This document shows, piece by piece, positions 55,148-64,000 of a stretch of 64,000 nucleotides of DNA (position 1 is its first letter; each line of letters starts with the position of its first letter). The stretch is taken from assembly GCA_016716535.1 (NCBI GenBank), contig JADJWD010000002.1, positions 248,001 through 312,000 of the forward strand, read 5' to 3'. Under the pieces are notes generated by a model. That model ran no database searches, was not told where the DNA came from, and saw nothing but the letters and a program-made list of their open reading frames with translations. The stretch is from Betaproteobacteria bacterium. Lineage in GTDB: Bacteria; Pseudomonadota; Gammaproteobacteria; Burkholderiales; Burkholderiaceae_C. A program made the position numbers and the translations under genes.

Positions 55148-55924
55148 ATGCATCGACGATTGACTCCGCGGCGCGCCGCCGCGTTCGTGTTCCTGCTGGC
55201 CATGGGTGCAGCCGCGCCGCTGTCGGCACAGCAGTCGCAGCCGGCCACGCCGCCGGCGCGTCCGGCCGCTGCGGCGCCCACACCGGCGGCCCCGGCCGCA
55301 CCCGCGGCATCGGCACGCGGCTTCGGCTCGGCGCGCGGGCCGATCCTGACGCGCGACGAGTTGCGCGTCTGCTTCGGCCAGGAAGACGAGCTGAAGAAGC
55401 GCATCGGCGCGCAGGACGCGGCACGCGGCCCGCTCGAGCAGGAGAAGAAGGCGATCGGCGACGAGCAAGTCGCGCTGAAGGCCGAGCGCGCCAAGCTCGA
55501 AGGTGGCGGAGAACTCTCCGCCGGCGTCGCCGCGTTCAGCGAGCGCAACAAGGCCTTCACCGAGCGCCGCGTGCGCTGGGAGGCGCGCGTCAAGGCCTAC
55601 AACGACGCCGGCCGCGACGCGCGCGAGGAAGAGCGCGACGCGCTGAACGCCGAAAGTCTCGCGCTGAAGAAGGAGCAGGAGGCGCTGGAGGCCGAACGCA
55701 AGCGCCTGCTCGCGCTGCAAGACGGCAACAAGGACGTCATCGCCGCGCACAACGCGAAGGCGCGCGCGCTCGACGCGCGCATCGTCGAGTGGAACAAGCG
55801 CCAGAAGGCCCACCTCGAAGTGCAGGACACGATCGAGGCCGACCGCCTGGCGTGGATGTCGAACTGCGGCAACCGGCGCTACCGAGAGGAAGACGAACTG
55901 GCCATCCGGCCGGCGGGCAAGTGA
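55148..55924 (+). CDS. Secreted coiled-coil protein of unknown function
   Basis: A 258-residue protein with a signal peptide (basic MHRRLTPRRAA, hydrophobic core, cut near PLSA at residue 27). An Ala/Pro-rich linker (30-55) leads to a long charged coiled coil (about 75-225) with many Glu, Lys, Arg and Ala heptads. The segment LTRDELRVCFGQEDELKKR before the coil, and MSNCGNRRYREEDE after it, each carry one Cys. They look like conserved ends of a beta-proteobacterial family I cannot name. It is preceded by GAGGG seven bases upstream and followed by the M3 peptidase gene after 13 bp. A periplasmic structural role is possible. The 246-bp gap before it holds a 7-bp hairpin at 55111-55134 but no gene. 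Confidence 0.85.
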   Translation: MHRRLTPRRAAAFVFLLAMGAAAPLSAQQSQPATPPARPAAAAPTPAAPAAPAASARGFGSARGPILTRDELRVCFGQEDELKKRIGAQDAARGPLEQEKKAIGDEQVALKAERAKLEGGGELSAGVAAFSERNKAFTERRVRWEARVKAYNDAGRDAREEERDALNAESLALKKEQEALEAERKRLLALQDGNKDVIAAHNAKARALDARIVEWNKRQKAHLEVQDTIEADRLAWMSNCGNRRYREEDELAIRPAGK

Positions 55925-55937
55925 GGACGTTGCTGCC

Positions 55938-58082
55938 ATGACCCCTGTCCGACCCGACTCCGCCGTGCACGACGCCGGCACCGCTGGTGCCGCCGCCACG
56001 GCGATCGACAACCCGCTGCTGCAACCGTGGACCGCGCCGCACGGCCTGCCGCCTTTCGCCGAGCTGCGCCCCGAGCACTTCGAGCCGGCGTTCGGCGAGG
56101 CGATGCACGCCGAGCGCGCGGAGATCGCCGCGATCGCCGCCAACGCCGACGCGCCGACCTTCGACAACACGATCGCCGCCTTCGACCGCGCCGGCGCGCT
56201 GCTCGATCGCGTGATGACGGTGTTCGGCACGTTGAGCGCCTCGGCGACGAACGAGGCGCTGCAAGCCGTGCAGCGGCTGATGGCCGCGCCGCTGGCCGCG
56301 CACAACAACAGCATCTACCTCGACCGCGCGCTCTTTGCGCGCATCGACGCGCTCTACGCGCGGCGCGCCGAACTCGGCCTGGCACCCGAGGCGCTGCGCC
56401 TGCTCGAGCGCATCCACCTCGACTTCACGCGTGCCGGCGCGCGGCTCGAAGGCGCGGCGCGTGAGCGGTATGCGGGTGTGATGGAGGAGCTCGCGGCGCT
56501 GACGACGCGCTTCGCGCAGAACGTGCTGCACGACGAGTCGACGTGGACGCTGCCGTTGGCCGACGCTGCGGCCACGGCCGGTCTGCCGGCCTTCGTGCTC
56601 GACGCGGCGCGCGCCGCGGCGGCCGAGCGGGGCTTGCCCGGCGCGGTGATCACGTTGTCGCGTTCGCTCGTCGTGCCGTTCCTCACCTATTCGACGCGGC
56701 GCGACCTGCGCGAAGTGGCCTGGCGCGCCTGGGTCGGCCGCGGCGAACACGCCGGCGAGCACGACAACCGCGAGACCGTGCGCGCGATCCTGCGCCTGCG
56801 CCGCGAGCAGGCGGCGCTGCTCGGTCACGCCTGTTATGCCGACCACGCACTGGCCGACACGATGGCCGGCAGCCGCGCCGCGGTGGCCGGCTTGCTCGAC
56901 AACGTCTGGCCGCGCGCGCTGGCCGCAGTGCAGCGGGAAGAGGCGATGCTCGAAGAAGCCCGCCGGGCCGCCGCGGCCGCTGGCGAAACGGCAGGCACCG
57001 AAGGGCAGCTCGAGCCGTGGGACTGGCGCTTCTGGGCCGAGCGTGTGCGCCGGGAACGCTTCGCCGTCGACGACGCCGAGGTCAAGCCGTACTTCAAGCT
57101 GGAGAACGTCGTCGCCGCGGCGTTCGACTGTGCGCAGCGGCTCTTTGGTCTCGTCTTCACGCCGCGCGCCGACGTGCCGGTCTACCACCCCGACGTGAAG
57201 GCCTACGAGGTGCACGCGGCCGACGGCCGGCTCGTGGGCCTGTTCCTGCAGGACAACTTCGCGCGGCCGAGCAAGCGCAGCGGCGCGTGGATGAGTTCGC
57301 TGCGGCTGCAGCGGCGCAACGGCGTCGCACCGGGCTCGGCGGAGTCGCTGCCGATCATCCTCAACAACAACAACTTCGCGCGCGGCGAGCCGACGCTGTT
57401 GTCGCTGGACGATGCGCGCACGCTCTTCCACGAGTTCGGGCACGGGCTGCACGGCCTCTTGTCCGACGTGACGTACCAGCGGCTTTCGGGCACGCAGGTG
57501 CTGCGCGACTTCGTCGAGCTGCCTTCGCAGATCTTCGAGCACTGGATCACCGAGCGCGAGGTGCTGGCGCGGCACGCGCGCCACTACCAGACCGGCGCGC
57601 CGATTCCGGACGAACTGGTGGCACGGCTGGAACGCGCGCGCCGCTTCAACCAGGGCTACGAGACGGTGCGCTACACGGCGAGTGCGGTCACCGACATGGC
57701 CGTGCACTCGCTGGCCGACGCCGAGCCGCCGGCCGACCTCTGTGCCTGGGAGGCGCAGTTCCTCGCCGCCAAGGGCCTGCCGCACGCGGTGGGGCTGAAC
57801 CACCGCTTCGTGCACTTCCAGCACCTGTTCGCGGGCAGTTCGTACGCCGCCGGCTACTACGTCTACCTGTGGGCCGAGGTGCTCGATGCCGACGGCTACG
57901 ACGCCTTCGTCGAGGCCGGCAGCCCGTTCGACGCGGCGGTGGCGGCGCGCCTGAAACGCCACGTCTACAGCGCCGGCAACAGCGTCGAGCCCGGTGCGAC
58001 CTACCGCGCCTTCCGCGGCCGCGACGCGGTCGTCGAGCCGCTGCTGCGCAAGCGCGGGTTGATCGAGGCGGAGCCGGCTTAA
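55938..58082 (+). CDS. prlC: M3 family oligopeptidase A
   Basis: Zinc metallopeptidase of 714 residues that degrades signal peptides and other short peptides in the cytosol. The zinc motif HEFGHGLH lies near residue 498, with the third ligand Glu in the following helix (RDFVELPSQIFEHW). The start NPLLQPWTAPHGLPPFAELR and the C-terminal YNHRF-like substrate loop, here GLNHRFVHFQHLFAGSSYAA, are typical of PrlC/OpdA. A short N-terminal extension of about 20 residues precedes the domain. It follows the coiled-coil gene and ends directly against the convergent hybrid kinase gene with no spacer. Confidence 0.95.
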   Translation: MTPVRPDSAVHDAGTAGAAATAIDNPLLQPWTAPHGLPPFAELRPEHFEPAFGEAMHAERAEIAAIAANADAPTFDNTIAAFDRAGALLDRVMTVFGTLSASATNEALQAVQRLMAAPLAAHNNSIYLDRALFARIDALYARRAELGLAPEALRLLERIHLDFTRAGARLEGAARERYAGVMEELAALTTRFAQNVLHDESTWTLPLADAAATAGLPAFVLDAARAAAAERGLPGAVITLSRSLVVPFLTYSTRRDLREVAWRAWVGRGEHAGEHDNRETVRAILRLRREQAALLGHACYADHALADTMAGSRAAVAGLLDNVWPRALAAVQREEAMLEEARRAAAAAGETAGTEGQLEPWDWRFWAERVRRERFAVDDAEVKPYFKLENVVAAAFDCAQRLFGLVFTPRADVPVYHPDVKAYEVHAADGRLVGLFLQDNFARPSKRSGAWMSSLRLQRRNGVAPGSAESLPIILNNNNFARGEPTLLSLDDARTLFHEFGHGLHGLLSDVTYQRLSGTQVLRDFVELPSQIFEHWITEREVLARHARHYQTGAPIPDELVARLERARRFNQGYETVRYTASAVTDMAVHSLADAEPPADLCAWEAQFLAAKGLPHAVGLNHRFVHFQHLFAGSSYAAGYYVYLWAEVLDADGYDAFVEAGSPFDAAVAARLKRHVYSAGNSVEPGATYRAFRGRDAVVEPLLRKRGLIEAEPA

Positions 58083-60488
58083 TCAGGCGGGCCGCGGCGG
58101 CAGCAGGCGCGCCATGTTCTGCAGGAACAGCGTCATGTCCAGCGGCTTGGTCCAGTAATCGGCCAGGCCGGCGGCAAGGCCGCGGCGGATCTGTTCGGCC
58201 ATCACGTTGGCCGACAGCGCCACCACCGGCAGCGCCGCGGTGGCGGGTTGCTGGCGCAGCCGCCGCAGCACCTCGAAGCCGTCGATGTCGGGCAGCTGCA
58301 TGTCCAGCAGCACCAGCTCGGGCGGGTCGGCCAGCGCTGCGGCGAGGCCGCTCATGCCATCGGCCGCGATCGTCAGCCGGTAGCCCGGCACGGTGGCCAG
58401 CATCTCGCGCACGATCAGCGCGTTGACCTCGTTGTCCTCGATGTAGAGCACGTGCCGCGTCGCGGCGGAGGCGGCCGTGGCGGCCGCGCCGGCGTCGGCC
58501 TCGCCGGCCGCTGGCGCGGCATCGCCGGCGGCCGGTGCCGCCGGCGAGGCAGGGTCGGCAGCGCTGTCTGGAGGTGCCGGCGCCGCCGGCAACGCCACGT
58601 CGAACATCGTGCCCTCGCCGAGCGTGCTCTTGACCTGCACGTGCCCGCCCATGTGCTCGACGAGCGACTTGACGATCGCCAGGCCGATGCCCGTGCCCTC
58701 GATCGTCTCGCGCTCGGCGCCGAGGCGGTTGAACGGCTGGAACAGATCGGGCAGCCGCGCCGGCGCGATGCCACGGCCGCTGTCGCGCACGAGCAGTTGC
58801 ACGAAGGGCCCGTGCACCGCCGCCTCGACGTGCACCTCGCCGCCGGCGCGGTTGTACTTGATGCCGTTGCTGAGGAGATTCAGCAGCACCTGGCGCAGCC
58901 GCGTCTCGTCGCCGAGCACGACGGCATCGAGCGCGCCGGTGGACAGGCGGATGCCCGCCGCCTGCGCCTGTGGCGCGACGAGCGGCAGCGTCTGCGCCAC
59001 AAGGTCGGCCAGCGCCACCGGCGCGCGCGCGAGCTCCATCTCGCCGGCCTCGATGCGCGCGAGGTCGAGCACCTCGTTGATCAGCGTCAGCAGGTGTTCG
59101 CCGGCGCGCTGGATGTGCGCGATCGACTGCCGCCGCGCCGTGTCGGCGGCGCTGCCCTCGGGCGGCTCGGCCTGCAGGATCTGCGCGAAGCCGAGCACCG
59201 CGTTCAGCGGCGTGCGCAGCTCGTGGCTCATGCGCGCGAGGAAGCGGCTCTTCGCCTGGCTCTCGCGCAGCGCCACCTCGGCGTCGCGCCTCGCCTGCTC
59301 GGCCTGGCGGCGGTCGGTCACGTCCCAGTTCACGCCGATGCGGCGCTTGCGGCCGCTGCCGTCGGGCGGCAGCGGCACCGAGCGCGAGGCGATCCAGCGC
59401 ACCTGGCCGTCGGGCCACACCACGCGGAACTCGATGTCCAGCGGCTCGTTGCGAGCGGTGGTCATGCGCATCGCCCCGCGGACACGCTCGCGGTCTTCGG
59501 GGTGCACGAGCGCGATCCGTTCTTCGGCGCTCAGCGTGGGGTGGCGCGGGACCAGGCCGCGCAGCCGCCACATCGCCTCGGTCCAGCTCGAGCCGCCGCT
59601 TTCGACATCGAGCTCCCAGATGCCCATGCCGGCGGCGTGCGTGGCCAGCGCCGTGCGCTCGCGCTCCTCGCGCAGCGCGCGCTCGGCGGCGCGCCGCTCG
59701 GTGATGTCGACCAGCATGCCGAAGCGCTCGGTCGGCGTGCCGCGCGGTTCGAACACCGCGTGCGCGACAATGTCGCGCACGCCACCGTCGGCGGCCAGCA
59801 GGCGGAACGAGAAGTCGAGGTTCGTGCCGCCCTCGGCGCGCCAGCCGCGAAGCAGCGCGCGCAGCGGCCGCCGGTCGTCGGGATGCACGAAGCGCTCGAT
59901 CCACGTGTAGGCCGGTGGCACCGGCTCGTCGGGGGCCAGGCCGACCTTGCGCCGCAGCTCGTCGCTGAAGGTGGTCCGCGGTGGCGAGCCTTCGACGGCC
60001 CACCAGCCGATGCCCGCGGCGCGCGCCATCAGCGCGATGCGCCGCGCGCTCTCGTCGACACGCTGCGCCTGCGCGTGCCGCTCGGTCACGTCCAGCGTCA
60101 CGCCCAACAGCGCCAGCGGCCGGCCTTCGGCGTCGCGCAGCACCGAGCGCCGCGACAGCAGGTGCACGACGCGGCCATCGTCGAGCACGTAGCGCAGCTC
60201 GCTCTCGAGCGGGCCGCTGCCGGCCAGCACGGCGGCGTTGAGCAGCTGCGCGCGGCCGCGGTCTTCCGGGTGCTGCATCGCGTGGATGCGCGCCCACGGC
60301 ACACGGCCGCCGGCCACCGGCGCCAGGCCGAGGAAGCGGAACATCGGCTCGTTGAAGACGATCTCGTCGGCGCCGAGCACGCGGTGCCACACACCGATGC
60401 CGGCCATGCGCACGGCGCGCGCCGCCAGCTCGTCGGTCAGACCCGGTTCGGTGGCGGCTTCTTGTCGGCGCTCGTTCGGGACGTTCAC
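58083..60488 (-). CDS. Soluble hybrid histidine kinase with PAS repeats
   Basis: Two-component hybrid sensor of 801 residues with no transmembrane segment. Three PAS/PAC modules occupy about residues 20-140, 145-275 and 280-400 (each ends in a PAC-type VDITERRAAE or similar). HisKA carries the phospho-His in ARMSHELRTPLNAVLG, and HATPase_c has the N, G1 and G2 boxes (LLNLLSNGIKYNRAG, RDSGRGIAP, GTGIGLAIVK). An Ala/Pro linker leads to a C-terminal receiver domain: VLYIEDNEVNA, the phospho-Asp in LVLLDMQLPDIDG, and the Lys in DYWTKPLD. The input is probably cytosolic redox state or small ligands. It diverges from the carboxyltransferase gene across 140 bp. No partner regulator is adjacent. Confidence 0.95.
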   Translation of the reverse strand: MNVPNERRQEAATEPGLTDELAARAVRMAGIGVWHRVLGADEIVFNEPMFRFLGLAPVAGGRVPWARIHAMQHPEDRGRAQLLNAAVLAGSGPLESELRYVLDDGRVVHLLSRRSVLRDAEGRPLALLGVTLDVTERHAQAQRVDESARRIALMARAAGIGWWAVEGSPPRTTFSDELRRKVGLAPDEPVPPAYTWIERFVHPDDRRPLRALLRGWRAEGGTNLDFSFRLLAADGGVRDIVAHAVFEPRGTPTERFGMLVDITERRAAERALREERERTALATHAAGMGIWELDVESGGSSWTEAMWRLRGLVPRHPTLSAEERIALVHPEDRERVRGAMRMTTARNEPLDIEFRVVWPDGQVRWIASRSVPLPPDGSGRKRRIGVNWDVTDRRQAEQARRDAEVALRESQAKSRFLARMSHELRTPLNAVLGFAQILQAEPPEGSAADTARRQSIAHIQRAGEHLLTLINEVLDLARIEAGEMELARAPVALADLVAQTLPLVAPQAQAAGIRLSTGALDAVVLGDETRLRQVLLNLLSNGIKYNRAGGEVHVEAAVHGPFVQLLVRDSGRGIAPARLPDLFQPFNRLGAERETIEGTGIGLAIVKSLVEHMGGHVQVKSTLGEGTMFDVALPAAPAPPDSAADPASPAAPAAGDAAPAAGEADAGAAATAASAATRHVLYIEDNEVNALIVREMLATVPGYRLTIAADGMSGLAAALADPPELVLLDMQLPDIDGFEVLRRLRQQPATAALPVVALSANVMAEQIRRGLAAGLADYWTKPLDMTLFLQNMARLLPPRPA

Positions 60489-60628
60489 AGCGTGTCAGGC
60501 GGCTGGCGGCGGCGCGGGGGCCGGGCGTGGGACGGGCGTGAGACGGCGCGAGTATCGCCGCGTTGCGCCGTGGTCGCGGCCGGGTCATCGCCGAGAATCG
60601 CCGCCGCATCGAAGGGAGCACAAACGCG

Positions 60629-62488
60629 ATGGTCGCAGGGCAAGGGCAAGGCAGCCATTGGCTGAAAGCCGGCGTGCACGGAGCCGTCATCGGCATCGAG
60701 GTGCAGCCGGGTGACGTGGTGGCCGCCGGCCAGTTGCTGCTGGTGCAAGAGGCGATGAAGATGGAAGTGCCACTCGAGGCGCCGGCGCGTGGCCGCGTGC
60801 GTGCCGTGGCCGCCGCGGTCGGCGAAGTGGCCGACGAGGGCGCGCCGCTGATCGAGTTCGAGCCGCTCGGCGAGGCGGCCGCGCAAGCCTTGCCCGCCAC
60901 CGCAGCGCGCGGCGAAGCGCACACCGCCGCCGCCCCGCCCCGCGAGCGCGCCAACCTCGCGCGCCTGCGCGAGCGCCGCGCGTTGACGCTGGACGCCGCA
61001 CGGCCCGAGGCCGTCGCACGCCGCCACGCCACCGGCCTGCGCATGGCGCGCGAGAACATCGCGCACCTGCTGGACGCCGGCAGCTTCACCGAGTACGGCG
61101 CCTTCGCCGTCGCGGCGCAGCGCAGCCGCCGGGCGCTGGACGAGCTGCAGCGGCAGACGCCGGCCGACGGCCTCGTCACCGGCCATGGCACCGTCGGCGG
61201 CCGGCCGGTGGCGGTGATGGCGTACGACTACACGGTGCTTGCCGGCACGCAGGGCATGCTCAACCACAAGAAGAGCGACCGCCTGCTCGAGTTGTGCCAC
61301 CGCCAGCGCTGGCCGCTCGTGCTGTGGGCAGAAGGCGGCGGCGGCCGGCCGGGTGATGTCGACTGGCCCGGTGTCGCGGGCCTGGACTGCACAACGTTCG
61401 GCCGCCTCGCGGCGTTGTCCGGGCAGGTGCCGCTGGTGGGGCTGGTGGCCGGCCGCTGCTTCGCCGGCAACGCGGCGCTGCTCGGCTGCTGCGATCTCGT
61501 CGTCGCCGTCGAGGGCGCGAGCATCGGCATGGGCGGCCCGGCAATGATCGAAGGCGGCGGCCTCGGCCGCGTCGACGCCGACGCCGTCGGCCCGGTGGAG
61601 ACACTCGCACGCGCCGGTGTCATCGACGTGCGCGTGCCCGACGAGGCGGGGGCCGTCGAAGTGGCGCGGCATTACCTCGCCCTCGTCGGCGCGCCAGGCG
61701 CAGCCGATCCCGCCGGACAGACTGCGCCGGGCGCCGACCCGGCCACGCTGCGCCAGGCGCTGCCCGACAACCGCAACGCGCTGTACGACCCGCGCCGCAT
61801 CGTCGAGACGGTGCTCGACGCCGGCAGCGTGCTCGAGCTTCGGCGCGACTGGGGCACCGGCGTCATCACCGTGCTCGGCCGCCTGGCCGGCCGCGCGGTG
61901 GCAGTGGCGGCGAGCAACCCGCGGCACCTGGGCGGCGCGCTCGACGCGCCGGCGTGCGACAAGCTCGCGCGCTTCATGCAACTGGCCGACGCGCACGGGC
62001 TGCCGCTCGTCACCTTCGTCGACACCCCTGGCTTCATGGTCGGCCCCGACAGCGAGAAGACGGCGATGGTGCGGCACGCGGCGCGCCTGTTCGTCAACGC
62101 CGCGGCGCTGCGCGTGCCGATGGCCAGCGTCGTGCTCAGGCGCGGCTACGGCCTCGGCGCGATGGCGCTGACCGCCGGCCACTTCCACGCGCCGGTGGCC
62201 ACCTGCGCGTGGCCGAACGGCGAATTCGGCCCGATGGGTCTCGAAGGCGCGGTGCGGCTGGGCTTTCGCAAGGAGCTCGAAGCGGCGCCGCCCGGCGAGC
62301 GCGAGGCGCTCTTCCAGCGCCTGCTGGCCGCGGCCGTGGAGCGCGGCGAGGCGCTGAACATGGCCAGCCACCTCGAAGTCGACGACGTCATCGACCCGGC
62401 CGACACGCGCGACTGGCTCGTGCGCGTGCTGACCGCGGCGTGCGCGGCGCCGCTGCCACCGCGGCGGGGTTTCATCGACGCGTGGTGA
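60629..62488 (+). CDS. Biotinyl domain-carboxyltransferase fusion (acyl-CoA carboxylase type)
   Basis: A 619-residue protein with an N-terminal biotinyl domain (residues 8-78) that has EAMKME with the biotin-accepting K44. After a linker it carries a carboxyltransferase of the acyl-CoA carboxylase beta family in two crotonase-like halves (about 130-350 and 365-600). The second half has FVDTPGFMVGPDSE and YGLGAMAL. GAAGGGAG lies ten bases before ATG 60629. A biotin carboxylase domain is absent both in the protein and in the visible neighbours, so the enzyme must pair with one encoded elsewhere. The substrate acyl-CoA is unknown. The downstream PPC gene is convergent. Confidence 0.92.
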   Translation: MVAGQGQGSHWLKAGVHGAVIGIEVQPGDVVAAGQLLLVQEAMKMEVPLEAPARGRVRAVAAAVGEVADEGAPLIEFEPLGEAAAQALPATAARGEAHTAAAPPRERANLARLRERRALTLDAARPEAVARRHATGLRMARENIAHLLDAGSFTEYGAFAVAAQRSRRALDELQRQTPADGLVTGHGTVGGRPVAVMAYDYTVLAGTQGMLNHKKSDRLLELCHRQRWPLVLWAEGGGGRPGDVDWPGVAGLDCTTFGRLAALSGQVPLVGLVAGRCFAGNAALLGCCDLVVAVEGASIGMGGPAMIEGGGLGRVDADAVGPVETLARAGVIDVRVPDEAGAVEVARHYLALVGAPGAADPAGQTAPGADPATLRQALPDNRNALYDPRRIVETVLDAGSVLELRRDWGTGVITVLGRLAGRAVAVAASNPRHLGGALDAPACDKLARFMQLADAHGLPLVTFVDTPGFMVGPDSEKTAMVRHAARLFVNAAALRVPMASVVLRRGYGLGAMALTAGHFHAPVATCAWPNGEFGPMGLEGAVRLGFRKELEAAPPGEREALFQRLLAAAVERGEALNMASHLEVDDVIDPADTRDWLVRVLTAACAAPLPPRRGFIDAW

Positions 62489-62508
62489 GGCCGCGGTCAG
62501 GCTTGGAC

Positions 62509-62967
62509 TCAGGCTCGGGCTGAGCCGCCGTCCAGCGCAATCAGCGCCAAGCCTGACCCCGGGTCGTGCCGGCGCTTCAGGTGCGCGGGCGCCTCTTCGA
62601 GCATCACCTCGAGCGTCGGCCAGACGACGGCGTCGAGCAGGTGGCCGCCGACGGTGCTGCCGTCGCGTCGGCCAAGCACCGTGTGCAGGTGCACGACGGG
62701 CTTGTCGCCCGTGCCGCCTTCACGCGTGATGTCGCCCAGCAGCGACAACACCTCGACCTGCTCGTCCACCGCGATGCGCTCGTAGTCCTTGCGCGCGCGG
62801 TCGAAGTAGCCGAGCGTCGCGCGCTCGAAGGCGCCGATGGCGCTGATGCGGCTGGCGTCCAGCCCTTCTTCGCGCGCGAAGCGCTCGAGGCCGGCCATCA
62901 CTTCGTCGCCGGCCTCGAACACCAGCACCCAGGTGCGCGGCGAACCGTCGATCTGCTTCGTTTTCAT
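62509..62967 (-). CDS. PPC (DUF296) domain DNA-binding-like protein
   Basis: A compact 152-residue PCC/PPC domain protein. The opening WVLVFEAGDEVMAGLERFA, the ISAIGAFERATLGYFD strand pair, and HLHTVLGRRDGSTVGGHLLD with its conserved His and Gly residues are family hallmarks. In plants the domain accompanies AT-hook DNA-binding proteins. In bacteria it forms trimers of uncertain role that bind metal through the His residues. ATG 62967 overlaps the upstream ThDP-enzyme stop by ATGA, so the two are co-translated. Confidence 0.92.
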   Translation of the reverse strand: MKTKQIDGSPRTWVLVFEAGDEVMAGLERFAREEGLDASRISAIGAFERATLGYFDRARKDYERIAVDEQVEVLSLLGDITREGGTGDKPVVHLHTVLGRRDGSTVGGHLLDAVVWPTLEVMLEEAPAHLKRRHDPGSGLALIALDGGSARA

Positions 62968-64000
62968 GTCCCGCTCCCGCGCCGCGCGACGACGCCGGCC
63001 CACCACTCCTTGGCCGACGCGATGACCGTCTGCAGCGCATCAGCGTCGCCGCGCAGCATCGCCTTCGCGTACGACGTGGCCTGCTCGCGCGTGATGTGCG
63101 GCGGCAGCGGCGGCACGTTGGCATCGGTCACCATCTCGAGCAGCACCGGCTGGCGCGCCGCGAGCGCCTCGTCCCAGGCGGGGCCCACGTCCTCGGGCCG
63201 GTCGACGCGCCGGGCCTGCAGGCCGAGCAGGCGCGCGTAGTCGGCGTAGGGGAAGGGCGGCAGGTTCTGCGACGCCTCGAACTTGGGGCTCGCGGCCGAG
63301 ATGCGCTGCTCCCAGGTGACCATGTTGAGGTCGCCGTTGTTGAGCACCATCACCACCAGCCGCGGGTCGGCCCACTCGCGCCAGCGCGCGGCCAGCGTGA
63401 CGAGCGCGTTGATGCCGATCATCTGCATCGCGCCGTCGCCGAGCAGCGCGATCACCGGCCGGTCGGGGTGCGCGAACTTCGCGGCGATCGCGTACGGCAC
63501 CGCCGGGCCCATCGTCGCGAGGCCCCCGGAGAGCGACGCCATCATGCCGCGGCGCACTTTCAGGTCGCGCGCATACCAGGCCGCCGCGGTGCCCGAGTCG
63601 CAGGTGAGGACCGCGCGCTCGGGCAGGCGCGGCGACAGCTCCCAGAACACGCGCTGCGGGTTGATGGGGTCGGCCGCCGTCATCGCGCGCTCTTCGAGCA
63701 CGCGCCACCACGCGGCGACTTCGGCCTCGATGCGCTCGCGCCAGCGGCGGTCGGTCTTGCGTTTCAGCAGCGGGATGAGCGCGCGCAGCGTTTGCTTCGC
63801 ATCGCCGGCGAGGTTCACCTCCATCGGGGTGCGCAGGCCGAGCTTGCGCACGTCGATGTCGATCTGCACGCCGCGCGCCTGGCCTTCGGGCGGCAGGAAC
63901 TCGGAGTACGGGAACGACGAGCCGACCATCAGCAGCGTGTCGCAGCCGCTCATCATTTCCCAACTCGGCTGCGAGCCGAGCAGGCCGATCGGGCCGGTGA
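62964..64000 (-). CDS. Thiamine diphosphate-dependent enzyme, 3' part
   Basis: C-terminal 345 residues of a ThDP enzyme of the acetolactate synthase/pyruvate oxidase (PoxB-like) superfamily. The frame is open to the window edge (GLLGSQPSWEMM upstream of any start), so the gene begins outside. The central domain has TLLMVGSSFPYSEFLP and the typical VQIDIDVRKLGLRTP. The C-terminal ThDP domain has the GDG...NN cofactor motif: GDGAMQMIGINALVTLA, then VVMVLNNGDLN. Members decarboxylate pyruvate or related 2-oxoacids. This one is ATGA-coupled to the PPC-domain gene. Specific activity cannot be set from this part. Confidence 0.9.
   Translation of the reverse strand, partial: TGPIGLLGSQPSWEMMSGCDTLLMVGSSFPYSEFLPPEGQARGVQIDIDVRKLGLRTPMEVNLAGDAKQTLRALIPLLKRKTDRRWRERIEAEVAAWWRVLEERAMTAADPINPQRVFWELSPRLPERAVLTCDSGTAAAWYARDLKVRRGMMASLSGGLATMGPAVPYAIAAKFAHPDRPVIALLGDGAMQMIGINALVTLAARWREWADPRLVVMVLNNGDLNMVTWEQRISAASPKFEASQNLPPFPYADYARLLGLQARRVDRPEDVGPAWDEALAARQPVLLEMVTDANVPPLPPHITREQATSYAKAMLRGDADALQTVIASAKEWWAGVVARRGSGT

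Noticed and set aside
57688..61191. Open frame of about 1170 residues on the minus strand over prlC, the hybrid kinase and the carboxyltransferase gene
   Set aside because: It covers three real genes in a different frame, and the translation has no recognisable domain.

Overview
The window is high-GC DNA with strong GC3 codon use and tightly packed, often ATGA-coupled genes. Its core content (nuo operon order, NUDIX plus DUF1178 pair, DUF2069, aroC, aat/bpt pair, LIV-type ABC and Bug proteins) fits a betaproteobacterium of the order Burkholderiales, probably near the Rubrivivax/Leptothrix/Methylibium group. The placement is an inference from gene families; no 16S rRNA or other RNA gene is visible.

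Layout. 1-7.0 kb: end of the complex I operon (nuoH partial, I, J, K, L, M, N), with single-base frame breaks in nuoJ and nuoL. 7.0-8.2 kb: NUDIX hydrolase and DUF1178 protein. 8.4-25.5 kb: an accessory catabolic block. Fourteen minus-strand genes (alpha/beta hydrolase, Bug binding protein, family III CoA-transferase, enoyl-CoA hydratase-like, OYE-like flavoenzyme, four SDRs, a complete branched-chain-type ABC transporter) diverge from a plus-strand fused double acyl-CoA dehydrogenase, which converges on a LysR regulator. 25.8-30.0 kb: FAD-linked oxidase, DUF2069, YihY and an LLM flavoenzyme, three of them frame-broken. 30.0-37.3 kb: a minus-strand operon whose last four genes look like quinate/shikimate to protocatechuate catabolism. 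37.4-41.7 kb: CBS protein, two tandem chemoreceptors, periplasmic rhodanese. 41.8-45.8 kb: aroC, an MFS permease, a membrane PAS protein. 46-50.5 kb: an RND efflux pair. 50.5-58.1 kb: SRPBCC, bpt, aat, S9 peptidase, coiled-coil secreted protein, M3 oligopeptidase. 58.1-64 kb: hybrid histidine kinase, biotinyl-carboxyltransferase fusion, PPC-domain protein, partial ThDP enzyme.

The best candidate for an undescribed system is the 8.4-25.5 kb block. It has import (ABC, Bug), CoA activation (CoA-transferase), alpha,beta-dehydrogenation (fused ACAD), hydration, several alcohol/ketone redox steps and a hydrolase, under one LysR. Its substrate cannot be read from sequence. Several enzymes carry unusual active sites: an ACAD half with no catalytic Glu, an enoyl-CoA hydratase lacking one Glu, an OYE without the YqjM-type Cys, and an ABC ATPase with Arg for the Walker A Lys.

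Caution: eight single-base frame breaks fall between 1.5 and 30 kb, including in complex I genes, while the remaining 34 kb shows none. Localised assembly indels are the simplest explanation, and the affected genes are annotated as full-length with a break.
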